A stretch of DNA of 64,000 bases, from positions 81,727,742 to 81,791,741 of the forward strand of contig NC_133647.1 in the NCBI RefSeq assembly GCF_009905375.1, in the 5' to 3' direction. Below are positions 1 through 7,844 of the stretch, piece after piece. Both the position numbers and the translations under genes were made by a program. The notes beneath the pieces were generated by a model. The model saw nothing but the letters and a program-made list of their open reading frames with translations. It was not told where the DNA came from and made no database searches. This stretch comes from Apium graveolens (Eukaryota > Streptophyta > Magnoliopsida > Apiales > Apiaceae). The first letter of the stretch is position 1. Each line of letters opens with the position of its first letter.

Positions 1-484
1 TATGTGTTGGTTGTTTTGATCCAAACGTGTTTTGGATATTTATTGAGCGTTCTATCGTCAGTTATATATATTATATCAAAACCTGTACAGCTCAAAACTA
101 TGTTTTAAAAGCCCGTATTTCAAACAAAATCATTGGCCCTATTTTGCCAAAAATGCCCTATACCGTATCGCTATTCTGAACCCTTAGACGTTTTACAAAT
201 TGACCTTTTTCGCGAAAAACGACTTTTTCCGGACCCCTTCGGGTACCAAAAACCCCACAAAAATCACATTTTTATTTTTATATGATTATGAAATTATCAT
301 ATATCATTTTTCTTGTATTTTTGTATTTTTCACAATTTTTGGGAATTTTTAGTATTTATTTTGTATTTATTGGATATTTAAAAATTCATTATTAATACCC
401 AAAAATTATAAAAATTGGGGCCAAATATTTTTATTAGGAGTATAATTAGCCCCTTAATTTTACTTAGGGGTATATTTTCATAAA

Positions 485-492
485 TATAAATA
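485..492 (+). promoter_or_regulatory. E1 LTR TATA box
   Basis: TATAAATA sits in the context CATAAATATAAATA, the same core found in the E3 LTR (39467). It is repeated at 8440-8447 in the 3' LTR. A CCCCTTAA/TTAGGGG inverted repeat lies just upstream. Transcription would start about 30 nt downstream. Confidence 0.6.
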
Positions 493-569
493 CCTGAATT
501 ACTATTAATTAAATCAGTTAATTATAATTAAAAATCAGAAGAAAAAAATAAAAAGAAAAAGAAAGGGGA

Positions 570-585
570 TTAGGGTTAGGGTTTT
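570..585 (+). promoter_or_regulatory. telo-box-like TTAGGG repeats in the E1 leader
   Basis: The stretch contains two TTAGGG units followed by TTTT, so it holds the plant telo-box (AAACCCTAA on the other strand). It lies about 55 nt after the inferred start site and is repeated at 8524-8539. TAGGGTTTA boxes also occur in the E3 LTR near 39888 and 39940. Confidence 0.5.
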
Positions 586-2587
586 GTGAAGAACAGCAGC
601 AGAATCAATCGGACTTTTGAAGGTGATTCCGGTGACAGAAATTGAAGTGTGAGTAACCGATTTGAAGCCCAAAGTCTGTTCTATCAGATTATCACGTCAA
701 AATCATCAACCGAGGTATTAATTTGTGTTTCGTAATTTCGGATTAATTTCTCGAATTCGGGTTTGAAGTTCTGGTAATTGTTTGATGATTATGTTAGTAT
801 AGATGTTTAGATCGTCGATTTTGGAGTCGATTGACACCGGTTTTGTCGAGTTTGGCTTCGGGTTTTGTCTCGCCGGAAAAGCGGCGCCGCCGCCGCTGTT
901 ATCGGTGGTTTAGGCGGCGGGGACGGATAAAACGAAGGAGGAACACGACAGGGGAGGCCTGGGAACGAAAGGGAACGAAAGCAGAAGAAACGAGGCCGAT
1001 TGATTGCCGTTTTTGCTTCGTCGGAAGTTTCCGCCGGGCCGGAATCTGGGCAACGGCCGGCTGTTCTTCCCGACCCGATTGGGTTGGGGACGACCCGGTT
1101 TCTAACCCGGTTTCGACCCGGGTTTAATCCTAATAACCCAAACCCTGTTGATGTTTTTGTGTTTTTAGTTAATTAATTAATTATTTATATTTAGTATATT
1201 AAAATCAGTTTTTAGTAATTCTAAAAAGTAAATAAAAATTAGTTTTAAATTCTGAAAAATAGTATTATTAATTTCTAAATTATTTTATTAATTTATAAAT
1301 TCTAATTTAATTATTTAATTATTTAATTATTTATCTAATTATTTATTAGTTATCTAATTAATTAATAATTAGGTAATTAATTAATAATTAGGTAATTAAT
1401 TAATAAATAAGGATTAAACTGATTAATAATTGATAATTAGTTAATATTACGAGTAGTGATTCGATAATGAGAATTATTATTCGAGCGTTAGTTATTCGAA
1501 TAATATTACAGTAATTGTTCGTATCATATAATTAAATACTGATAATTAATTGATTAACGAATCGTTTAAATTCCAATAATAATATATTAGTTCGGTAATA
1601 TTCGAGAATAGTGTGTAGCTCGTATTTATACGAGTGATTAATCGTTGAGTTGGTTTATAATTGAGTAATTCGTAGTTATTCGATAAATAGCGTATCGGTT
1701 AATTAAGTTGATTGATTATTTGTAAATAATCGATCTAATCAAATAAATAACGATGAGTTGTAAAATTTGTAATAAATTGTGATTAATCCTAATAATTAGG
1801 GATTAATTATTTTAAATTAGTAAATAATTATCTATTAATTATTTATTAGTTATTTATTTATTAAGTGATTAATTATTTCAATAATTAATCACATAATTTT
1901 CAATAAATCGTAACTTCTTCGTTTTAACTCCAAAAATTATAAAAAAATTATTTTTGACTTTGATTTTTATTAAATAATTATTTAAAAATTATTTTAGGAT
2001 TTAAAAGGTTGTAATAATTATCTATATTGAATAATAAATTGAATTATCAGTGTTTAATTCATAACAATTCAACCGTTAGTCCGATTTAAGTGAAACGAAG
2101 ACCCCTAGACTCAGAAAAATGAGACGAATCCAATAAAAATAGTTGTAAGTTATAATTTATTCTGAAAAAGAGTGGTTTGGTGATAACTGATAGTTCGTAG
2201 GTCCTAGTAGGGATATAATTGAGCCGAATAAATCCCGAAAAATTATAATAAAATCAGATAAGACTAGTAATGCAGGTATAAGCCTAGAATTGATTCTAAA
2301 AATAATTATAAATCTAGAAATTAATTGTGTGCTTTACGTGTTACGTGTTATATGTGATTATGTGCATAAATGTGTTGTGTAAATATATGTATATATATGC
2401 GAGTCAGATAGAAACGCATGGGTAGACTGATAAGGTTGCGTGATATCAATTCAAGATACACGTATATAGTAAGTTATCTAAACACCTATATTTCCATGAT
2501 TTGTTCAGTGTTAACAAGGCAGAGCAAGCTAGGGTCAGAAGGCAGTGAATTAAACCAGGTTAAGTACGCACAAGGCAAGTTTTTCCC

Positions 2588-2607
2588 CTATTCTAAATTC
2601 AGAATAG
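2588..2607 (+). other. CTATTCT/AGAATAG stem-loop
   Basis: A perfect 7-bp inverted repeat encloses AAATTC, 13 nt downstream of the GCAAGT motif. It is copied at 10548-10567. The unrelated E3 LTR has the same stem around AAGTTC at 41392-41411 and 49901-49920. Confidence 0.6.
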
Positions 2608-2945
2608 TGAATTATATTTCTTTTCTATCATATCAATTCTCTTTGATAATCATTGTTCATATGCACTGTTGTCCATTTATTATTACTTGTTCCAGTTTCA
2701 TTTCAATTCTTGATTTACCCAATTTATTGAATTCCCTGTTCATATTTCAATTCTTTTACCCTACATATATTCTGGTATATCCTGGTGTTGGGATATATCA
2801 ATAGCATACCGATTGTTCCGGATGCTCAGCCTTGGACTGGATGGTTACTATAAAGGCTGGGTTTTTCCCAGACCATTAATTAATAGGCCATAGTTGCCTG
2901 AGTACTCCTTATGTTGGTTGGGTCTATGCAGTTGGGTATAGATCC

Positions 2946-2980
2946 GCACTATATTCTGACTGATCAGCAGATTATAGTGC
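2946..2980 (+). other. E1 CTGATCA-loop hairpin
   Basis: Outer stem GCACTATA/TATAGTGC (8 bp) and inner stem TCTG/CAGA surround a loop CTGATCA (2960-2966), which contains the palindrome TGATCA. The second copy is at 10905-10939. Hairpins with the same loop and different stems occur in E2, E3, E4 and E5, about 470-640 nt before the LTR end where that end is present. Confidence 0.7.
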
Positions 2981-3141
2981 ATATGTTGGTTCTTGTTTCC
3001 AGTCTTGTTCATTTGGCACTCGCCATCATTGGCAAATTATTATCATATACAGATACAGATGGTTGTTCAAACCAGCAGCTTATTGGTTCATTTATTTCTC
3101 TCTTTATATATATATATATATATATATTGTTGCAGGCTTGT

Positions 3142-3158
3142 TGAGCAATTTTGGCTCA
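3142..3158 (+). other. TGAGC/GCTCA hairpin in E1 LTR
   Basis: A 5-bp stem TGAGC/GCTCA encloses AATTTTG, preceded by GCTTGT. It is copied at 11098-11114. Equivalents are at 41926-41944 (E3), 61059-61073 (E5), 27263-27277 and 17954-17968 (E2). Confidence 0.55.
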
Positions 3159-3200
3159 TTTTTTATTGTCACTCCTATTGTTTTACAGTTAAGGTAGAGA

Positions 3201-3317
3201 ATGAAACCCATCAGGACCCGCATAGTCAAGAAGCGAGTCAAGCAGCGGGACCCTCTTATACCAAGAGTGTTCCTTCCTATTCCCGAAGAGAGCTTTGAAT
3301 TGCCAGATCAGGTGTAG
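3201..3317 (+). CDS. E1 LTR-resident coding exon (38 codons, basic start), putative first coding exon of the pre-gag gene
   Basis: An ATG 12 nt after the TTTTACAG acceptor opens a 38-codon frame. Its first 22 residues are strongly basic (RTRIVKKRVKQR) and the rest is proline/glutamate-rich. Its penultimate codons, GAT CAG, are followed by GTGTAG, a usable splice donor. Splicing from 3311 to an acceptor at 3797-3798 (TATATTAG) would join it in phase 0 to the frame starting at 3799. The equivalent exons of E2 and E5 have the same position and ending but encode a different, histone-H3-like peptide. The copy at 11159-11275 in the 3' LTR reads the same. I see no homology to a known domain. Translation and splicing are inferred. 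Confidence 0.45.
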   Translation: MKPIRTRIVKKRVKQRDPLIPRVFLPIPEESFELPDQV

Positions 3318-3621
3318 CAGGATAAGTAGTAATGTTGGGTTGAATAAAAGTTTTGTGTAGTTTGAATAAAAGATTGCGTAGTGAAACTGTAGATAGAATA
3401 AAGTTTTGTAATAAAGAGAGTTCTTGAGACAGGTTTTATTTAGTTGGGTTTGTAATAAAGTGTAGTGCATGATTCTTGTTTCCAAACTCAACCCTTAAAA
3501 GATCCTGAGTAGTGATAGTTCGGGGTAATTATTATATTAATATTCCGCTTGTGCAGGTATAGTTGGTAATTGTTGTTAATAATGCCCCAAATCTATACCC
3601 CGGATTTGGAGGGTGTTATAG

Positions 3622-3634
3622 TTGGCATCAGAGC
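3622..3634 (+). other. E1 primer binding site (initiator tRNA-Met)
   Basis: TTGGCATCAGAGC begins one base after the 5' LTR. It matches the usual TGGTATCAGAGC complement of plant initiator tRNA-Met except for one C for T. It lies inside the proposed intron 3312-3798, so a spliced transcript would lack it. Confidence 0.85.
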
Positions 3635-3798
3635 TTAGGATTGACCTTGGAAAACAAGAATGTTAGGGTTAAGATAAGATAGGAAAATAAGATAGGATGA
3701 GAGTAAGAGTGTTAGGATTGTTTGTCTATGTGATTAGAAGTTATGAGTTATAGGATTGTGATTTGATTGTTTTGTGTTATTATTTTTATGTATATTAG

Positions 3799-4335
3799 AT
3801 GGCTTCTTTATCATCATCTACGGAGAGGACCGAGACAGATCCAGTGGATGCACAGGTAGTAGCCCCAGTGTCAGAGCAGATCTTACCTCCATTGCCACCT
3901 GAGCCAGCACCAGAGATACCACTTCCCCCGGAGGTACCAGGTTTTGCAGATTATTTTCCATACGTTGAGCCAGAGATACCAGATATTCCACCATTAGAGT
4001 TTCCGATGTTTGATATTCCTGATATGGTTGATCTTCCGCAGTGGGAGGATTTAGAGCCTCAGATTCCTATGCCACCAGTCGAGATTCCAGAGATGCCACC
4101 GATGGAGCCAGAGGCAGAGCCGCCTGTGTATGCGCCTATGGAGCAGCCTGTCTTATTTCCTGCCCCATTAGCCATTTATGCACCTGTTCCGGGAGTTTAT
4201 CAGTTTCCTCAGCCGGAGTTTATAGATGAGATCGTGGTAGATGGACCATTACCTTCTCGAGGTTCCAGCACTGATCTTCATGAGCATCATACCGTGACTT
4301 ACCAGCGCTTTAGCAGAGAGGGAGGAGAGGATTAG
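3799..4335 (+). CDS. E1 pre-gag reading frame: acidic proline-rich protein (178 codons)
   Basis: An intact frame lies between the primer site and gag, where E3 has no reading frame. The product is extremely rich in proline and acidic residues (repeated PPLPPEP, PEIP, PPEVP and PMPPVEIPEM-like stretches), with a serine-rich first ten residues and a basic/histidine patch at the end (LHEHHTVTYQRF). No zinc knuckle, membrane segment or catalytic motif is visible; it looks disordered. The ATG directly follows TATATTAG at 3791-3798, so it could be an unspliced start or the first codon after splicing from the LTR exon at 3201-3311 (phase 0). The frame continues for 54 more codons after the TAG, to 4500. 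It is intact while gag-pol in the same element is destroyed. Tat/Ogre-lineage elements are known to carry an ORF before gag, but this element groups with chromoviruses. Function unknown. Confidence 0.6.
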   Translation: MASLSSSTERTETDPVDAQVVAPVSEQILPPLPPEPAPEIPLPPEVPGFADYFPYVEPEIPDIPPLEFPMFDIPDMVDLPQWEDLEPQIPMPPVEIPEMPPMEPEAEPPVYAPMEQPVLFPAPLAIYAPVPGVYQFPQPEFIDEIVVDGPLPSRGSSTDLHEHHTVTYQRFSREGGED

Positions 4336-5043
4336 ATGGCAGAAACCAGTGTAGAGAGATCCTTGGATTGTATGAGACACAGTACGGATGGTCCTGTCAG
4401 AGCATTACGACCGGATTTATATACTGAGAGAGAGACTACATCCATATTCACCGGGTTAGTTCGCAGCAGCTTACTGATTTTGAGGACAGCAGGATCTTAG
4501 TGCGGAGACAGCATACGCAGAGCATTGGGACTTACCGAGGCAGTGCTAGAGGCAGTGCAGGAGGAGTGAGCCACGTACCACCAGGATTTTGAGACAGTAG
4601 ATCAATGAGTGTTGTATTATGTATATTTTGTAGATAGAGGCAAGCATAGTATGTATGACTAGTTTGTATGAGTGTAGCTACTGACTCTGGACTGATAGTA
4701 GTAGCAGTACGACTGTTATATCATAGGGTTTTGTATCAAGCACTGACACCTGTAGCTGGTGTTCTACCTATATATATATATGAGATAATCTTTTTGCACG
4801 TTTTCTTTATTTTATTTCCAGTCATTTAAGCATTTACATTTATTTCAGTACCATTGCATATTTACAAATGTAGTTTTATTCACGATCATGTTGTAAAAAA
4901 AAAAAAAAAAAAATTTAAAACATATCATACTGTTTTATCTATTCAGTTATTTAATAAGTTATTTTATTTCTCGAATCGACTGTTTTAATATATGTTTAAT
5001 ATACTGTTATTAAATAAGATCCATTATTTATTTACCAGAAAAA
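4336..5043 (+). other. E1 untranslated region between pre-gag frame and gag
   Basis: The first 165 bases remain open in the pre-gag frame. After that I see a short (TA)n run near 4770-4780, a 19-base poly(A) tract (4895-4913) and AT-rich sequence up to the gag ATG. There is no other recognisable feature. Confidence 0.6.
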
Positions 5044-6185
5044 TGGCACCTAAGAGAAAAGCGCAGCCCGACTCATCGAATGGAAACACCGAGGGCCAAA
5101 ACAATAATAAACAGATGGATCAGATGTTTAATCTCATGCAACAGCAGATGTTGATGATGCAACACAAATGCAGCAGCAGCAACAGCAGTTCCAGCAACAG
5201 ATGTTACAGCAAGCCGCTCATCCAGGACATCAAATACCACCAGCAGCACCTACGACTACTTTCAAGCAATTTCAGTCGGTGAAGCCACCGGAATTTATGG
5301 GTTCCACAGATCCTACAAAAGCGAGAGCTTGGCTGAAAGAGATGGAAAAGGCCTTTTTTCGTTGGTAAGGTTGAGGAGAGCAGGAGACAGATTTCGCTAG
5401 CTATTTTCTAAAAGGTGAAGCTAATTACTGGTGGGAATCAAAGAAAGCTTTGGAGAAGGTGTGGTGACCTGGAACAGATTCACTGATCTTTTCTTGGAGA
5501 ATATTTCCTCATTTTATGAAGAACAGATGGAGATCAAGTTCCTGGAGCTGAAATAAGACAACTTATCGGTTGCGGATTATGAACCAAGTTTACTGAATTG
5601 GCAAGGTTTGTTCCAGAGCAGGTGGATACGGACGAAAAGCGGGCCAAAAGATTTCAGCAAGGACTGAAACCATGGATTCGTAGCAGGGTAGCTGTGTTTG
5701 AATTGACAACTTATATGGCTGTTGTCAGAAGGCTATGATTATTGAAGGCGAAGCGAAGCAGCTCAGAAAGAGAAAGGACAAGAAATTTTCAGAATTGTTT
5801 CAACAAAAGGCCGGGATTTCAAGCTCGGGGAAAAGTAAATTTCAAAAGGCCAGAGCAGAACAATCAGAGGATGGGAAATCGACTACCTGCCCCAACTCAG
5901 CAAAGCTTATTCGACCGCCTATACCTGATTGCAGAACGTGTGGTAGAAAGCATACAGGAGTTTGCAACAAGCTAAATGTTACGTGTTTCAAGTGCAAGCA
6001 AAGGGGACACTATTCTGGAGAATGTCCAATGGGAAAAGCAGAAGTTTACTTGTTTCCAATGTGGGGAGAAAAGGACATATCGCCAAAGACTGCAGAGGAA
6101 TTGCAATGGCTGCCAGTATTCCAGAATTTTAGCATTACCTCCACCTCCACTACCACAGCAAAATCAGCCCAGAGCAAGGACTTTC
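5044..6185 (+). pseudogene. E1 gag, frameshifted
   Basis: The ATG at 5044 starts MAPKRK, like the E3 Gag, followed by a Q-rich stretch and the capsid-like segment ([30 protein letters not shown]) scattered over several frames. Zinc-knuckle remnants follow: CRTCGRKHTGVC and CFKCKQRGHYSGEC near 5935-6030, then a third (CFQCGEK) in a shifted frame near 6055. Many breaks are single-base losses or gains, several in homopolymers, for example around 5356, 5455, 5495, 5500 and 5585. That density is high beside the slight LTR divergence. Either the copy was mobilised in trans when already broken, or part of this is consensus error. No Gag product is expected. Confidence 0.85.
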
Positions 6186-7458
6186 AACATGTCAATGAAG
6201 GAAGAGGTACAGAGTCCGAATGTGGTTGCAGGTACACTTCCTGTAAATTCCGTAAATGCTTTAGTATTGATTGATTCAGGAGCTACTAGATCTTTTATTT
6301 CTGAAGCCTTTATTTCTAATATAGATTGTGAGATTCAGTGGTTGGATGAAGTGTTAGTCATAAAATTAGCGAATAATGATCAGTTGCAGTAGATCGAGTA
6401 TGTCCGAGCTGTGATATTGAGATAGGGAGATGTCACTTTTCAGTTGATTTGATACCTTTTAGGTTAGGGGAGTTTGATATTATTTTAGGAATGGATTGGC
6501 TGTCTAGTAATAATGCTCAAATTGACTGTGCGAATAAGAGAGTGAAATTGCAAACTGAAGAAAATGAAACGGTAATATTTAAAGGTGAGAAGCAAAAGCA
6601 GAAATTCCTATCAATAATGCAGACGAGAAGATTGCTACGTCAAGGATGTCAAGCTTATTTAGCCTATGTACGGGATGTTGATAAGGGAAATTTGAAGATT
6701 GAAGATATTCCTGTAGTTTGTGAATTTCTTGATGTTTTTCCGGACGAATTACCAGGACTTCCACCAGATCGAGAAATCGAATTCACTATTGACTTGACGC
6801 CAGGGACTGAACCAATTTCGAAAGCTCCATATCGAATGGCACCTGTTTAAATGAGGGAATTAGCAAAGCAGTTGCAAGAACTTCTTGACAAAGGAATTAT
6901 AAGGCCAAGTGTATCCCCATGGGGTGCGCCAGTATTGTTCGTGAAAAAGAAGGATGGTAGTATGCGACTGTGTATTGATTATCGTGAGCTGAACAAGTTA
7001 ACTATCAAGAATAAATATCCTTTACCTCGCATTGATGATTTATTTGATCAACTAAAAGGAGCAGCATGGTTTTCGAAAATCGACTTACGATCAGGCTATC
7101 ATCAATTAAAGATCAAGGCCGAAGATATTCCAAAGACAGCGTTTAGAACAAGGTACGGACACTATGAATTTCTTGTGATGGCTTTTGGATTGACGAATGC
7201 ACCTGCAGCGTTTATGGATTTGATGAATCGAATATTCAAGAAGTATTTGGATAAGTTTATCATTATATTATTGATGACATCTTGATCTATTCAAAGACGG
7301 AAGAAGAGCATGCAGCGCATTTAAGAACGACATTGGAAATATTACGGAAGGAGCAGCTTTATGCAAATTTTCCAAATGCGAATTTTGGTTGAAAGAAGTG
7401 CAGTTTTTAGGGCACATCATCAGCAGAGAAGGCATTCAAGTTGATCCAGCAAAGATTG
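6186..7458 (+). pseudogene. E1 protease and reverse transcriptase, broken
   Basis: Protease is recognised by [10 protein letters not shown] (catalytic Asp codon at 6273) and by ILGMDWL near 6485. The frame shifts near 6390, and a TAA at 6848-6850 interrupts it where E3 has a Glu codon. The RT fingers and palm follow ([19 protein letters not shown], then [20 protein letters not shown] split by the ORF into motif blocks). A missing T near 7265 shifts the frame just before the catalytic IDD motif, which reappears in another frame. RT sequence stops at DPAKIEA (7442-7462), where a large deletion begins. Compared with E3, about 1.8 kb covering the RT connection, RNase H and the integrase zinc-binding and catalytic core is missing. 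Confidence 0.9.
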
Positions 7459-7806
7459 AAGCCACGATACGTTGGACCATTTGAGATTTTGAAGAAAATT
7501 GGGAAGGTTGCGTACGAGTTAGCTCTACCACCCCATATGCAGCACATTCACAACGTATTTCATGTATCTATGCTTAAGAGGTATAATCCTGATACAAGGC
7601 ATGTAATAGAGTATGAACCAGTAGAACTTCAGGCAGATTTGTCATATGTAGAACAGCCAATAAGAATTCTAGATAGGCAAGAGAGGGTATTAAGAAATAA
7701 GTCTGTGTCATTAGTGAGAGTTTTATGGAGAAACCCAGTGGTTGAAGAATCAACCTGGGAGCTTGAAAGTGAAATGCTAGAAAATTATCCTCAGTTATTT
7801 GCATAA
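7459..7806 (+). pseudogene. E1 integrase C-terminus with chromodomain-like tail, joined out of frame to RT
   Basis: From the junction the frame reads [20 protein letters not shown], the integrase C-terminal (GPF/Y-type) module, then [12 protein letters not shown] and a chromodomain-like tail ([18 protein letters not shown]) ending NYPQLFA with TAA at 7804-7806. The deletion joint is near 7455-7470 at a short AAG/CC homology. The incoming RT frame differs, so no fusion protein is expected. The tail is very close to that of E3. Confidence 0.85.
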
Positions 7807-7808
7807 TT

Positions 7809-7843
7809 AGATTCTGAGGACAGAATCTTGTTAAGGGGGGAGA
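7809..7843 (+). other. E1 pre-PPT stem-loop and polypurine tract
   Basis: AGATTCT (7809-7815) and AGAATCT (7822-7828) form a 7-bp stem around GAGGAC. The purine run AAGGGGGGAGA (7833-7843) then primes plus-strand synthesis directly before the 3' LTR. E2 and E3 have the same stem-loop. Confidence 0.8.
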
Positions 7844-7844
7844 A

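Larger units (their letters stand above)
2575..3188 (+). other. intron-like module in E1 LTR (GC-AG type)
   Basis: The segment begins after CAAG with GCAAGT, the classical donor of GC-AG introns, and ends in a pyrimidine-rich TTTTACAG acceptor. A likely upstream acceptor, TTTGTTCAG, lies near 2510. Inside are the stem-loops 2588-2607, 2946-2980 and 3142-3158. The 3' LTR has the same module at 10535-11146. Corresponding modules are at 41265-41972 (E3), 59586-61100 (E5) and 28374-27237 (E2, minus strand). Splicing is inferred from these matches and is not shown. Confidence 0.45.
1..3620 (+). repeat. E1 5' LTR (partial)
   Basis: This is a direct repeat of 7952-11578, ending GTGTTATA just before the primer site; the canonical end would be GTTACA, mirroring TGTAAC at the start of the 3' LTR. 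It contains a TATA box (485-492), a telomere-motif box, a GC-rich stretch (830-1130), a long AT-rich stretch (1140-2100), an intron-like module (2575-3188) with hairpins, a (TA)n run near 3105-3127 and a small coding exon. A 7-bp stem-loop, CCAAATC/GATTTGG (3587-3609), stops 11 nt before the LTR end. Other short open frames here are disrupted in the second copy or have no homology I recognise, so I do not call them genes. Confidence 0.95.

Noticed and set aside
831..1127. 98-codon arginine-rich open frame in the E1 LTR
   Set aside because: GC-rich stretch only; the second LTR copy has indels that disrupt it, and no homology is recognised.
2418..2804. 128-codon frame in the E1 LTR
   Set aside because: Hydrophobic, low-complexity translation of AT-rich DNA; the frame shifts in the second copy (75 codons at 10378).
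3189..3491. 100-codon antisense frame in both E1 LTRs
   Set aside because: Present twice only because LTRs are duplicated; it is antisense to the proposed coding exon and shows no recognisable domain.
4895..4913. Poly(A) run as evidence of a retroposed cDNA
   Set aside because: It lies inside the E1 interior between LTRs, with no target duplication around it; a simple homopolymer expansion.
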